Source: Pyxidicoccus sp. MSG2 (GTDB lineage: Bacteria; Myxococcota; Myxococcia; Myxococcales; Myxococcaceae). Taken from it: a stretch of 64,000 bases of DNA. The notes under the pieces were generated by a model. It had not been told where the DNA came from, searched no databases, and was given only the letters and a program-made list of their open reading frames with translations. Below, one piece after another: positions 16,994 to 27,639 of the stretch (position 1 is its first letter; each line of letters begins with the position of its first letter). Both the position numbers and the translations under genes were made by a program. The stretch spans positions 10,254,001-10,318,000 of the forward strand of contig NZ_JAPNKC010000001.1 of NCBI RefSeq assembly GCF_026626705.1. The letters are read 5' to 3'.

Positions 16994-18617
16994 GCGTTGC
17001 TCCTCCCGACTCCAGGGCCCTGACCAGCTCGCCTGCCAGCGGCGCCACGTCTGCCTCCGCACCCAACTCCCGCAGCCGGGGGCCCAGCAGTTGCCGCACC
17101 GCCGCGTCCGGCGCGCGGGGGGCCTCCCACACGCCCCAGGCCCGGCCCTGGACGTGCGGCACCGCCTCCCGCGCCACCGCCTCGGCGGCGCCCGCGAAGA
17201 GCACCGGCCCGCGCGTGCGGCGCACCCCCATCTCCAGCGAGGAGGAGGGTGGGGCGCCGGCGTCACCGCCGAAGGAGGGCTCGTCCGCGGTGAAGCGCCA
17301 CAGCGTCGTGCCGCCGAGCCGCTCCTCGCGCGGCGCCGCCTGCACCGGCATGACGTCGCGCCGCACCGTCCACAGGCTCGCGCCGGGCAGCCGCTCGGCC
17401 ACGGCTCGCGCGAGCCGGGACATGGGCGCGTCCGGGGAGGTGTCGAAGCCGGGGCACACCACGGTGGCGCTGTCCCCCAGCGGGGCGGACGCGCGGGGCG
17501 GCGCGCGGCCCTCCAGGAAGGGCGTGAGGGCCTCGCGCACCCGCGTGGCGACGGCCTCCTGCCCCAGGTCCGCGAGTCGCTCTCGCTGCGAGGCGACCAC
17601 CTGGGCGCGCAGGGACTCGTCGCGCTCGAGCACCGCGAGCAGTCCGGCCACCTCGACGGGGTCATCCCTCAGCGTGGCGAGGCCGGCGCCGCCCATCGTC
17701 TCCGGCACCGCCGCCGCGCCGTAGGCCACCACCGGCACGCCCCGGTACATGGCCTCCAGCAGGGGCACGCCGAAGCCCTCGTGCCGGCTCATGGAGAGGT
17801 ACGCCGTCGCCGAGCCGAAGCAGGCGGACAGCTGCGGCGCGCCCACCCGGCCGAGGAAGAGGACGCGCTCGGCGCCCAGCAGCTCGCGCAGCGCCATCAC
17901 CGTGGCGCCATAGGTCGTGTCCCGGTTGAGGTAGCCCGCCACCAGCAGGCGGCTGCGCGGCTGGTACAGCCGCTGGTAGGCGGCGAAGACCTTCAGCACG
18001 TCCTCCACGCGCTTGCTGGGCACGGCCCGGCCCACGAAGAGGATGTTGGCGCAGCCGTCGTCCAGCTCGGCGCGCAGCGACGGGTCCGGGGGGACGTCGA
18101 AGCCGCGCCAGTCCACCGCGAAGGGCAGCACCGCCACGCCCGGGAAGCCCGCCGCGGACAGCTCCTCCGCGCTGAAGTGCGAGTACGCCCAGGCGTGCTC
18201 CACGAGGGGCCGCAGGGCCAGCAGCTCGTCACGCGCCGCGGCGCACGCGGCCGCCACCTTGCGGTCCAGCCCCGCGAAGAGCCTCGCCGGAGTGACGTTG
18301 TGGTACACGAGCGCCTTGCGCCCGGGTGAGCGGGCCACCAGCGGGACGAGCCGCGACTCGAAGCTGTGGTGGACGAGCAGCGCGCTGTCCGCGTCCGCCT
18401 CGTGGGGATAGTCGTCCGCGGGGCGCACGTCGTCGCGGCACTCGTCGTCCCACTGCGGCGCGTAGATTTCAGAGGCGTACCCCCACGCGCGCAGCAGCGA
18501 GCGCAGGTAGCGCACCTGGTTGCCCACGGCGTCGCCCCACGCCAGCCGTGACACGAGCTGGTGGACCGCTCGGGCGGGCGATGCCGTGGCCCCTCGCTTG
18601 CTCTTCCGGAAGTTCAC
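16983..18617 (-). CDS. GT4 family glycosyltransferase
   Basis: 544 residues from GTG 18617; the frame is open to GTG 18653, and neither start has a convincing ribosome site. A GT-B enzyme: the N-terminal half has HQLVSRLAWGDAVGNQ, YASEIYAPQ and LVYHNVTP. The C-terminal half has ILFVGRAVPSKRVED, RVLFLGRV and the GT4 signature SRHEGFGVPLLEAMYRG followed by VPVVAYG. Residues after about 400 form a second, unrecognised Ala/Arg-rich region, perhaps a degenerate second GT-B domain. It is first in a leftward block with the amphipathic protein, GT2 and DUF2304, and diverges from rfbB, so the two blocks may share regulation. Confidence 0.82.
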   Translation of the reverse strand: MNFRKSKRGATASPARAVHQLVSRLAWGDAVGNQVRYLRSLLRAWGYASEIYAPQWDDECRDDVRPADDYPHEADADSALLVHHSFESRLVPLVARSPGRKALVYHNVTPARLFAGLDRKVAAACAAARDELLALRPLVEHAWAYSHFSAEELSAAGFPGVAVLPFAVDWRGFDVPPDPSLRAELDDGCANILFVGRAVPSKRVEDVLKVFAAYQRLYQPRSRLLVAGYLNRDTTYGATVMALRELLGAERVLFLGRVGAPQLSACFGSATAYLSMSRHEGFGVPLLEAMYRGVPVVAYGAAAVPETMGGAGLATLRDDPVEVAGLLAVLERDESLRAQVVASQRERLADLGQEAVATRVREALTPFLEGRAPPRASAPLGDSATVVCPGFDTSPDAPMSRLARAVAERLPGASLWTVRRDVMPVQAAPREERLGGTTLWRFTADEPSFGGDAGAPPSSSLEMGVRRTRGPVLFAGAAEAVAREAVPHVQGRAWGVWEAPRAPDAAVRQLLGPRLRELGAEADVAPLAGELVRALESGGATHAR

Positions 18618-18680
18618 GCTGGCGGTAGCCTCTAGACCCGGGCGGACCGGCACACAAGTGGGAGTGTCGCCAGACGACTG

Positions 18681-18718
18681 TTGCCTTACCTTGACGCCCC
18701 CTCCCAGGCTCCGATACG
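18681..18718 (+). promoter_or_regulatory. Putative rfbB promoter with shared motif
   Basis: TTGCCTTACCTTGACGCC (18681-18698) matches the motif at 10325. TTGACG (18691-18696) followed after 16 bp by GATACG (18713-18718) gives an acceptable sigma70-like promoter about 38 bp upstream of the rfbB start codon. Confidence 0.45.
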
Positions 18719-18755
18719 GAGGGCACTTCTCCTGATTCCCGTGGTGAGTACGTCA

Positions 18756-19784
18756 ATGAATGTCCTGGTGACAGGTGGCTGCGGCTTCATCGGTTCCAAC
18801 CTCGTGAAGTACCTGCGCCGCGAGCGACCGGACTGGAAGATCGTCAACCTCGACAAGCTCACGTACGCGGGCAACCTCGAGAACCTCTCCGACCTGGAGG
18901 GCGACCCGAAGCACGTCTTCGTGCGCGGCGACATCGGCAACCGCGAGCTCATCGAGCACCTGATGGTGCAGCACTCCATCGACGCGGTGATGCACCTGGC
19001 CGCCGAGAGCCACGTGGACCGCTCCATCCTCGGGCCCGAGGTCTTCGTCACCACCAACGTGCTGGGCACCCAGCAGCTCCTGGAGGCCTCCCGCGCCCGC
19101 GGCATCAAGCGCTTCCTGATGGTCTCCACCGACGAGGTGTACGGCTCGCTCGGCCCCACCGGCGCCTTCACGGAAGCCTCGCCGCTGCAGCCCTCCAGCC
19201 CGTACTCGGCCTCCAAGACGAGCTCCGACCTGGTCGCGCTGGCCTACCACCACACCTTCAAGCTGGACGTGGTGGTGACGCGCTGCTCGAACAACTACGG
19301 GCGCTACCAGTTCCCGGAGAAGCTCATCCCCCTGATGGTGGTCAACGCGCTGCACGACAAGCCGCTGCCCGTCTACGGCGACGGCGGCAACGTGCGCGAC
19401 TGGCTCCACGTGGAGGACCACTGCCAGGGCCTGCTGCTCGCGCTGGAGAAGGGCAGGGCCGGCGAGGTCTACAACATCGGCGGTGGCGCGGAGCGGCGGA
19501 ACATCGAAATCGTGAAGGGCATCCTCGGCCTGCTGGGCAAGCCGGACTCGCTCATCAAGTACGTGGCGGACCGGCCGGGGCATGACCGGCGCTACGCCAT
19601 CGACCCGACGAAGATTCGCGCGGAGCTGGGCTGGAAGGCCGCCCACACCTTCGAGCAGGGCCTGGCGGAGACGGTGAAGTGGTACGTCGAGCACCCCTCG
19701 TGGTGGGAGCGGGTGATGAGCGGCGCCTACCGCCAGTACTTCGACACCCAGTACAAGACCCGCCTGCACGGCCGGGCGGCGTAG
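18756..19784 (+). CDS. rfbB: dTDP-glucose 4,6-dehydratase
   Basis: 342 residues from ATG 18756 (MNVLVTGGCGFIG); the frame is open upstream, but this start gives the usual family N-terminus. It converts dTDP-glucose to dTDP-4-keto-6-deoxyglucose, the second step to dTDP-L-rhamnose. Visible signatures: the NAD-binding TGGCGFIGSN, AAESHVDRS, STDEVYGSL, the catalytic YSASKTSSD (YxxxK), NNYGRYQFPEKLIP, and VYGDGGNVRDWLHVEDHC. Length is typical. It is the first gene of rfbB-rfbD-rfbA-rfbC and is preceded by a promoter-like site. Identification is sure. Confidence 0.96.
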   Translation: MNVLVTGGCGFIGSNLVKYLRRERPDWKIVNLDKLTYAGNLENLSDLEGDPKHVFVRGDIGNRELIEHLMVQHSIDAVMHLAAESHVDRSILGPEVFVTTNVLGTQQLLEASRARGIKRFLMVSTDEVYGSLGPTGAFTEASPLQPSSPYSASKTSSDLVALAYHHTFKLDVVVTRCSNNYGRYQFPEKLIPLMVVNALHDKPLPVYGDGGNVRDWLHVEDHCQGLLLALEKGRAGEVYNIGGGAERRNIEIVKGILGLLGKPDSLIKYVADRPGHDRRYAIDPTKIRAELGWKAAHTFEQGLAETVKWYVEHPSWWERVMSGAYRQYFDTQYKTRLHGRAA

Positions 19785-19791
19785 GCCGGCC

Positions 19792-20691
19792 ATGCGCTTC
19801 CTCGTCACCGGTTCGAATGGGCTCGTCGGCAGCCGCGTCTGCGCGCTGCTGGAGCGGCAGGGGCACGAGGTGGTGGGCCTGGGCCGCGGCCCGCGCCGCA
19901 CCGGCGGGACGTACCGCTACGTGGAGGTGGACCTGACGCGCGAGCCGGACGTGGCCGCCGCGCTGGCATCCGCCGCCCCCGAGGTGGTCATCCACCCCGC
20001 CTCCATGACGGAGGTGGACGCGTGCGAGAAGGACCCCGAGGCCGCCTTCGCCGCCAACGTCACCGCCACCGCGGCGGTGGCCAAGGGCGCGCGCAAGGCC
20101 GGGGCGCACCTTGTGCACGTGTCCACCGACTACGTCTTCGACGGCGACGCGGGCCCGTATGACGAGGATGCGCTGCCCAACCCGCGCGGCGTCTACGCCC
20201 TCACCAAGCACATGGGCGAGCAGGCCGCGCGCACCTTCGTCCCCGGTTGCGCCATTGCCCGCACGGCGGTGGTGTACGGCTTTCCCGCGGCGGGGCGGCC
20301 CAACTTCGGCATGTGGCTGGTGGGCTCGCTGGAGAAGGGCCAGCCGGTGAAGCTCTTCGAGGACCAGATTGTGTCCCCCAGCTTCGCGGACAGCGTGGCC
20401 GCCATGCTGGTGGAACTGGGCGAGCGCAAGCTGGGCGGCGTGTGGAACACCTGCGGCGGCACCGTCATCGACCGCGTGGGCTTCGGCCGGGCGCTGTGCG
20501 AGGTGTTCGGTTTCGACGCGAAGCTCATCACCCCCACGCGCATGGCCGACCTGAAGCTGGCCAGCCCCCGGCCGCTGCGCAGCGGCCTGAAGACGGACAA
20601 GGTGCGCACGCAACTGGCCGCGAAGCCGCTGGAGCTGGCCGAGTCCCTGGCGCGCTTCCACGCGGCCTGGAAGGCCGGGCAGGGCGGCTGA
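19792..20691 (+). CDS. rfbD: dTDP-4-dehydrorhamnose reductase
   Basis: 299 residues from ATG 19792, 7 bp after rfbB. It reduces dTDP-4-keto-L-rhamnose to dTDP-L-rhamnose with NAD(P)H, the last step of the pathway. Motifs: the nucleotide-binding VTGSNGLVGS, HPASMTEVDACE, HVSTDYVFDGD, and the catalytic YALTKHMGE (YxxxK). Length is normal. The third enzyme of the pathway, RfbC, is encoded last in this operon, so this is the order B-D-A-C. A 95-bp spacer with a GC hairpin separates it from rfbA. Confidence 0.93.
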   Translation: MRFLVTGSNGLVGSRVCALLERQGHEVVGLGRGPRRTGGTYRYVEVDLTREPDVAAALASAAPEVVIHPASMTEVDACEKDPEAAFAANVTATAAVAKGARKAGAHLVHVSTDYVFDGDAGPYDEDALPNPRGVYALTKHMGEQAARTFVPGCAIARTAVVYGFPAAGRPNFGMWLVGSLEKGQPVKLFEDQIVSPSFADSVAAMLVELGERKLGGVWNTCGGTVIDRVGFGRALCEVFGFDAKLITPTRMADLKLASPRPLRSGLKTDKVRTQLAAKPLELAESLARFHAAWKAGQGG

Positions 20692-20699
20692 CAACTTTC

Positions 20700-20719
20700 G
20701 CGCGGCCCACGGGCCGCGC
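20700..20719 (+). other. GC hairpin between rfbD and rfbA
   Basis: An 8-bp perfect stem GCGCGGCC/GGCCGCGC with a 4-nt loop sits 8 bp after the rfbD stop, inside the operon. It lacks a T-run. It could be a partial terminator or an mRNA-stabilising structure that sets the rfbBD to rfbAC ratio. Confidence 0.4.
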
Positions 20720-20786
20720 ATCCCCCGCTCGACTGACAGGGACCACGGCCGGGAGCCCGTCGGAACGCGGGACATGAGGTGAACGT

Positions 20787-21668
20787 ATGAAGGGAATCGT
20801 CCTCGCCGGTGGCTCGGGCACGCGCCTGTACCCACTGACGCGCGTGGTCAGCAAGCAGCTGCTGCCCGTCTATGACAAGCCGATGATCTACTACCCGGTG
20901 ACGACGCTGATGCTGGCGGGCATCCGGGAGCTGCTCATCATCTCCACGCCGCAGGATCTGCCGCGCTTCCGCGAGCTGCTGGGCACGGGCGAGCAGTGGG
21001 GTGTGCGCTTCCAGTACGCCGAGCAGCCCCGGCCGGAAGGGCTGGCGCAGGCGTTCGTCATCGGCCGCGAGTTCGTGGGCCAGGACGCGGTGTCGCTCAT
21101 CCTCGGCGACAACATCTTCTACGGCCACGGCATGAGCGAGCTGGCCCAGCGGGCCGCCCGCCGCGAGCAGGGCGCCACCGTCTTCGGCTACTACGTGAAG
21201 GACCCGGAGCGCTATGGCGTGGTGGAGCTGGACGCCAACAAGCGCGCCATCTCCATCGAGGAGAAGCCGGCGAAGCCCAAGTCCCACTACGCCGTCACCG
21301 GGCTGTACTTCTACGACAACCAGGTGGTGGACATCGCCGCCAACCTCAAGCCCGGCCGGCGCGGTGAGTACGAAATCACCGACGTGAATGCGGAGTACCT
21401 GCGCCGCGGGCAGCTCAACGTGGAGCTGATGGGCCGCGGCTACGCGTGGCTGGACACCGGCACGCACGAGTCGCTGATGCAGGCGTCCAACTACATCGAG
21501 ATCATCGAGCGCCGTCAGGGCCTCAAGGTGGCGTGCCCGGAGGAGATTGCGTTCCGCATGGGCTACATCGACGAGAAGCAACTCGCGACGCTCGCGGAGC
21601 CGATGCGCAAGAACGAGTACGGCCAGTACCTCCTGGACCTCATCGAGCACCGCGGGGCGGTGTCATGA
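20787..21668 (+). CDS. rfbA: Glucose-1-phosphate thymidylyltransferase
   Basis: 293 residues from ATG 20787, with GAGGTG at good spacing. It makes dTDP-glucose from dTTP and glucose-1-phosphate, the first committed step to dTDP-L-rhamnose. Motifs are canonical: MKGIVLAGGSGTRLYPLT, SKQLLPVYDKPMIYYP, ISTPQDLPRF, EQPRPEGLAQAF, LGDNIFYGHG, EEKPAKPKS and WLDTGTHESL. Length matches RmlA. The stop overlaps the rfbC start by 4 bp (ATGA), so the two are translationally coupled. Identification is sure. Confidence 0.96.
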   Translation: MKGIVLAGGSGTRLYPLTRVVSKQLLPVYDKPMIYYPVTTLMLAGIRELLIISTPQDLPRFRELLGTGEQWGVRFQYAEQPRPEGLAQAFVIGREFVGQDAVSLILGDNIFYGHGMSELAQRAARREQGATVFGYYVKDPERYGVVELDANKRAISIEEKPAKPKSHYAVTGLYFYDNQVVDIAANLKPGRRGEYEITDVNAEYLRRGQLNVELMGRGYAWLDTGTHESLMQASNYIEIIERRQGLKVACPEEIAFRMGYIDEKQLATLAEPMRKNEYGQYLLDLIEHRGAVS

Positions 21669-22216
21669 AGGTGATTCCCACGGAGCTGCCGGGCGTCCTC
21701 ATCGTGGAGCCGAAGGTGTTCGGCGACGACCGCGGCTTCTTCATGGAGACGTTCCATGAGAAGCGCTACGCGGACGCGGGCATCCCCGGGCCCTTCGTGC
21801 AGGACAACTACTCGCGCTCGGCGAAGGGAATCCTTCGGGGGCTGCACTTCCAGGAGCCCCACGCGCAGGGCAAGCTGGTGCAGGTGCTGGCCGGCGCCGT
21901 GTACGACGTGGCGGTGGACATCCGGAAGGGCTCGCCCACGTTCGGCAGGTGGGTGGCGGTGGAGCTGTCCACGGACAACCGGCGCCAGCTGTGGATTCCG
22001 CCCGGCTTCGCCCATGGCTTCTGCGTGCTGAGCGAGTCCGCCGACTTCCACTACAAGTGCACCACGCTGTACTCGCCGGACACCGAGCGCGGCGTGCTGT
22101 GGAATGACCCCGACCTGGGCATTCCGTGGCCCGTGTCCACGCCGCTGCTGTCCGGCAAGGACGCGAAGGCACCGCGGCTCAAGGACGCCCCGGTGCTTCC
22201 GGTGTACGCGGGCTGA
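21665..22216 (+). CDS. rfbC: dTDP-4-dehydrorhamnose 3,5-epimerase
   Basis: 183 residues from ATG 21665, overlapping the rfbA stop as ATGA. It epimerises dTDP-4-keto-6-deoxyglucose at C3 and C5. Cupin-fold signatures: DDRGFFMETFHEKRY, FVQDNYSRSAKGILRGLHFQ (catalytic His in RGLHFQ), VYDVAVDIRKGSPTFG, WIPPGFAHGFCVLSE, and YSPDTERGVLWNDPDLGI. Length is typical of RmlC. It ends the dTDP-rhamnose operon 24 bp before a convergent gene. Identification is sure. Confidence 0.95.
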   Translation: MKVIPTELPGVLIVEPKVFGDDRGFFMETFHEKRYADAGIPGPFVQDNYSRSAKGILRGLHFQEPHAQGKLVQVLAGAVYDVAVDIRKGSPTFGRWVAVELSTDNRRQLWIPPGFAHGFCVLSESADFHYKCTTLYSPDTERGVLWNDPDLGIPWPVSTPLLSGKDAKAPRLKDAPVLPVYAG

Positions 22217-22240
22217 AGGTGGTCCGCGGTTCGGCGGGGC

Positions 22241-22579
22241 TCAGGCCCCGGAATGTTGCGGGGCGGTGGCCAGCATCGACGACACCACTGCCTCCGTCAC
22301 GTCCTTGCCGCCGCCCAGGTTGGTGACGAGGCACATCGGCGTGTAGATGAAGCCCCACGGAATGCCCCACCAGCCGAGGAAGAGCGACAGCAGCGTGTAG
22401 CCGATGCTCTTGCTCGTCGTGCTCTCGCCGGCGCGGATGAAATACACGTCCGACGAGCGCCTGAACGTCATCACCAGGATGGAGATGCAGTACTCGAACA
22501 CGACGAACCGGCCGCCCCGGCCCAGCTCCTCCTGGAGCTGCGCCACCGTCATGTTCTCCACGCCTTGAATCTCTGCCAT
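22241..22579 (-). CDS. Small membrane protein, conserved hypothetical
   Basis: 112 residues from ATG 22579, preceded by a strong GGAGGGGG. A short N-terminal helix (MTVAQLQEELGRGG) is followed by two hydrophobic segments around FEYCISILVMTF and the aromatic LSLFLGWWGIPWGFIYTP, then NLGGGKDVT. The GWWGIPWG block looks like a conserved membrane family I have seen in other bacteria without an assigned function. It is convergent with rfbC. It may be an inner-membrane protein with both termini cytoplasmic; nothing links it firmly to the glycan locus. Confidence 0.7.
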   Translation of the reverse strand: MAEIQGVENMTVAQLQEELGRGGRFVVFEYCISILVMTFRRSSDVYFIRAGESTTSKSIGYTLLSLFLGWWGIPWGFIYTPMCLVTNLGGGKDVTEAVVSSMLATAPQHSGA

Positions 22580-22668
22580 CGGGAATCCCCCCTCCAGCCA
22601 CCGCCACGTGCGGTGCGGAGGGCGAAGAATAGCAGCGGCGCCGGAGCCCCCGAAAGCCGTGCCGTGCG

Positions 22669-23259
22669 CTACATCCCCAGCCGGTGCGCGAGGTCCGCGG
22701 GCACGGGATACACACGCTCCGGTGGGCACAGGCGGGTGGCCTGTTCCGCGCGCCCTTCGTCGAGCAGGCGGCGGATCTTCTGCACGCGCGGCGTGAGGTC
22801 CTCGATGGCCACGGTCCACGCCTCCACGTAGCGGGAAATCACCGTGCGCCCCAGGCCCACCTGGATGCTGTCATGCGGGAGGCCCGCGCCGCGCAGCGTG
22901 CGCTCCGGGTCCCACTGCACGTGAACGGGCGCGGACTCGAAGTCCCGGCGCCAGGCTTCGGGGGTGCCGTGGACCCGGGGCTCGAAGGCGGTGAGGACCG
23001 CGAGGCTCAGCGCCTCGTGCCAGCCTTCACGCCGGATTCGCACCGCGAGCGTCCGCTCCTGCCCGCTCTTGCGGCCCCAGTTGGAGCGGTGCATCAGCCA
23101 CAGGAAGCTGGGTTTTATCCACGTCATCCGGCCTACGGAGAAGGGCGGGCCGAACTTCTGTTGCTTCACGGCCACGTCCGCGATGGCGTCCGGATAGGCC
23201 TGGTACATCACGATGGACGCGCGGTCGTGGTCGGCTCGAATCTCTCGGGGGCCGGGCAT
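22669..23259 (-). CDS. DUF4291 domain protein
   Basis: 196 residues from ATG 23259. The sequence follows the DUF4291 pattern: REIRADHDRASIVMYQAY near the start, then MTWIKPSFLWLMHRSNWG, RTLAVRIRREGWHEAL, PVHVQWDPER and LGRTVISRYVEAW. Length matches the family (about 190-200). The biochemical role of DUF4291 is not established to my knowledge. The gene lies 25 bp downstream of the kinase stop, so it might be read from the kinase operon, though no functional tie is evident. Confidence 0.85.
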   Translation of the reverse strand: MPGPREIRADHDRASIVMYQAYPDAIADVAVKQQKFGPPFSVGRMTWIKPSFLWLMHRSNWGRKSGQERTLAVRIRREGWHEALSLAVLTAFEPRVHGTPEAWRRDFESAPVHVQWDPERTLRGAGLPHDSIQVGLGRTVISRYVEAWTVAIEDLTPRVQKIRRLLDEGRAEQATRLCPPERVYPVPADLAHRLGM

Positions 23260-23284
23260 GGACGCGCGCGGGTGGGGCCTGGGA

Positions 23285-25087
<1,803 letters not shown>

Positions 25088-25091
25088 GGGG

Positions 25092-26084
25092 TCAGCGCGC
25101 CGCCGTGGGGTAGCGCTGGAAGAGGATGCGCTCCAGCTCGCGCGCCCCGTCCCTGGGCGACTTCTTCCGAGCCACCTCCGCGCGCAGCACGTCCGTGCGC
25201 ACGTCGTCCGGTAGGTCCGCCTCCATCACCGCCAGCGCGCCATTCAGGTCTCCCGCGCGCTGCAGCGACGCCGCGCGCCAGACGCGGTACTCGGTGCGGC
25301 CCGGATCCGCCGCGGCCGCCTGCGCGAACAGGGGCTGCGCCTTGGCGAAATTCCCCTCCTGGAACACCGCCAGCCCCTCCAGGAACGGCGCCTGCGCCGC
25401 CGCGTTGGGGGAGGCCTCTCCCGTGTTCGCCGCCAGCTCGAAGAGCTTGCGCGACTCGCGCAGTTGCTCGGGCGGGAGCGTCTCACCGGCCAGGGCGCGG
25501 CGGTGCAGCTCCTCGGCGGCGTTGCGGCTGGCGGCGCTCAGCTTCGCGCCCATCTGCCCCAGGTCCGTGCCCAGGTAGCCCTCCGACACCAGCGTGGTCA
25601 GCATCTCCGCCGCCGAGTCGGGGCCCACGAGCTTGCCGTCCCCGAGCGCGGCGAAGAAGCCCGCCTTCAGCTCCACGTGGCGCGCCGTCAGGTCCGCGGG
25701 CGCCAAGCCCTTCTGCTTCTTGCGCGCGGCCTTGAGCTGGCGCTCGCACAGGTCCAGCTCGCGCTGCGCCTTGGCGCGGTCCTGGATGTCCGGCGCGCTG
25801 TGCACGTAGGCGCGGTACGCCGTGCACGCACCGGGAATCTCCTTGGCGCTCAGGCGCGACCGGGCCAGACCCAGGTACGCCGGCAGCAGCGTGGGGTTGG
25901 CGCGGGTGGCCTTGAGGAACAGGTCGGACGCGTCCGCGAAGCGCTTCTTGTTGTAGAGCCGGGTGCCCTCGGCCACCAGCGCCTCGGCGTTGCCCACCGC
26001 GGGGCCCACCAGCGGCTCAGCCGCGGCCAGCCCGCTCACCAGCAGCGCGCACATCACCACCCAGCGACGCGGTTCAGAACGCAT
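25092..26084 (-). CDS. Periplasmic TPR-type protein
   Basis: 330 residues from ATG 26084. A signal peptide (MRSEPRRWVVMCALLVSG, cleaved after AAA) is followed by alpha-helical repeats: ALVAEGTRLYNKKRFADAS and FLKATRANPTLLPAYLGLA near the N-terminus, and FLEGLAVFQEGNFAKAQPLF and QAAAADPGRTEYRVW near the C-terminus, typical TPR units. A basic middle segment (LKAARKKQKG) separates them. It overlaps the upstream PEGA gene by 11 bp and ends 4 bp before the kinase start. It may couple the outer-membrane PEGA protein to the kinase's periplasmic region (inference). Confidence 0.8.
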   Translation of the reverse strand: MRSEPRRWVVMCALLVSGLAAAEPLVGPAVGNAEALVAEGTRLYNKKRFADASDLFLKATRANPTLLPAYLGLARSRLSAKEIPGACTAYRAYVHSAPDIQDRAKAQRELDLCERQLKAARKKQKGLAPADLTARHVELKAGFFAALGDGKLVGPDSAAEMLTTLVSEGYLGTDLGQMGAKLSAASRNAAEELHRRALAGETLPPEQLRESRKLFELAANTGEASPNAAAQAPFLEGLAVFQEGNFAKAQPLFAQAAAADPGRTEYRVWRAASLQRAGDLNGALAVMEADLPDDVRTDVLRAEVARKKSPRDGARELERILFQRYPTAAR

Positions 26085-27639
26085 AGCCCACCCCTCCGCG
26101 CAGGTTGCTCGTCCCCGCGATGTTCTTCAGCAGCGAGATTCCATACTGGTACGCCACGGAGGCGTAGAGCCCCTCGTAGACGAAGACGCGCGCGGTGGCC
26201 TGCGCGGAGCCGTGCAGGTCCACCGCGAAGAGCCCGTCCTCGAAGGGGGCGCTCTCCGGGCGGTCCTTCTCCTTGAGGAGCAGCCCGCGCACGTCCACGC
26301 CCGCCTGGATGGCGAAGGAGAAGGGGCCCACCACGTAGCGCAGCTGCGGCTGGAGCGCGCGCAGCGACATCATCTGCACCTGCGTGTCCAGCGCGCTGTC
26401 GTTGCCCCGCACCCGGTCCACCCAGTCGCCCGTCGCGCCGTCGGGGATGCTGACGCCCATCGTCCACGTGTCCGCGGTGCGGTAGTACGTGGCGCCCACC
26501 AGCATGACGCCGAAGTACTGGCCATAGCGGCCGTACTCCACGCCCAGGCCCATCATCTTCCTCGAGCCCGGCGCGCGGACGTCGTTGGTGTGGAAGTCCC
26601 CCAGGCCCGGGTTCGTGCCCACCGGGTTCGTCGCCACGGAGGTGCCGGTGAGGCTCAGCATCTCGTAGGAGCCCTCCAGGTAGCTCTGCCGCGCCATGGT
26701 GGCGGCCTGGCGGCGGCGCATGGCCAGCTTGAAGGCCTGCATGGACGTGGGCTTCAGCTCGCGCTCCAGCGTGTACGTCGCGCCGGGGGCAATCTCCGCC
26801 TTCACCTCCTGCGGCTCGTAGCCGTCCAGCACCAGCGACAGGGTGCGCGAGCCGGGCTGGATGCCCTGGTCCACCGCGTCCGTCCCCACCTGCTTGCCAT
26901 CCACCAGGATGCGCGCGCCCTCCGGCAGCACCTTCGCCACCAGCCGCGCGGGCACCTTCTCCAGCGCCGCGCGCAGCTTCACCGCTTCGCGCGAGGCCAC
27001 CACCCGCGTCTCCTCCTTCGGCAGGTGCGAGGCCAGCTCGAAGCGGAAGGTGTGCTCACCCGGCAGCACCTCCGTGGCGTAGGGCGTGGTGCCCACCTTC
27101 ACCCCGTCCACGTAGACGGTGGCGCCCGCGGGCTCCGTCACCGCCTCCACCGTCGCGTTGAGCGTGAGGAACTTCACCAGCACGCCGGCCAGCGCCTTCT
27201 CGAAGGCGGGGTTGGCCGTCTCCGCCTGTGCGCGCGCGCCGCTGTCCGGACGCACGCTGACGGCGCGGAAGCGGTAGCCCGCGTCGTCCTGGCCCGCCTG
27301 CACCAGCACCACCCGCTCCAGCCCCAGCGAGGCGAGGTACGACTCCAGCGGCTCGCGGCAGCGCGTGGCGCCCGTCACGCAGCCCACGTCGCCCTCGCGA
27401 CCCTGGAGGTAGCCCTCCAGCGCCTCGCGGCCGATGACCTGCTGCGCCTTCAAGTCTTGAGGCAGCAACGCGACGATGCCGTCCTCGGTGCGCTTCACCA
27501 GCGCGTCCTGTCCCGGATACATCGGCTGGACGAGCCACAACGTTTGCGTGGGCGCCCCGGCCTGGGTTCCAGGCGGCATTCCAGGAGCGGCGCTGGCGGT
27601 CAGGGCCAGGCTGACGGTCAGCAGACAGGTGACGAACAT
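26074..27639 (-). CDS. PEGA-domain protein with C-terminal beta-barrel-like region
   Basis: 521 residues from ATG 27639 with GAGGA upstream; the upstream open frame lacks signal character, whereas this start gives a clean signal peptide ending TASAAPG. Residues 30-160 may be a nucleotide- or partner-binding domain (VIGREALEGYLQG). Two PEGA domains follow: PAGATVYVDGVKVGTTPY near 170-220 and PEGARILVDGKQVG near 240-290. From about 340 the sequence has alternating aromatic strands (GVEYGRYGQYFGVMLVG, ASVAYQYGISLL) and ends in Phe, consistent with an outer-membrane beta-barrel. First gene of the operon with the TPR protein and kinase; its promoter should lie in the divergent region at 27.64-27.89 kb. 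Confidence 0.8.
   Translation of the reverse strand: MFVTCLLTVSLALTASAAPGMPPGTQAGAPTQTLWLVQPMYPGQDALVKRTEDGIVALLPQDLKAQQVIGREALEGYLQGREGDVGCVTGATRCREPLESYLASLGLERVVLVQAGQDDAGYRFRAVSVRPDSGARAQAETANPAFEKALAGVLVKFLTLNATVEAVTEPAGATVYVDGVKVGTTPYATEVLPGEHTFRFELASHLPKEETRVVASREAVKLRAALEKVPARLVAKVLPEGARILVDGKQVGTDAVDQGIQPGSRTLSLVLDGYEPQEVKAEIAPGATYTLERELKPTSMQAFKLAMRRRQAATMARQSYLEGSYEMLSLTGTSVATNPVGTNPGLGDFHTNDVRAPGSRKMMGLGVEYGRYGQYFGVMLVGATYYRTADTWTMGVSIPDGATGDWVDRVRGNDSALDTQVQMMSLRALQPQLRYVVGPFSFAIQAGVDVRGLLLKEKDRPESAPFEDGLFAVDLHGSAQATARVFVYEGLYASVAYQYGISLLKNIAGTSNLRGGVGYAF

Noticed and set aside
1..22216. Complete Wzx/Wzy or ABC-transporter system
   Set aside because: No polytopic flippase or ATPase is present in the window; the single GT-C-like protein fits better as a glycosyltransferase.
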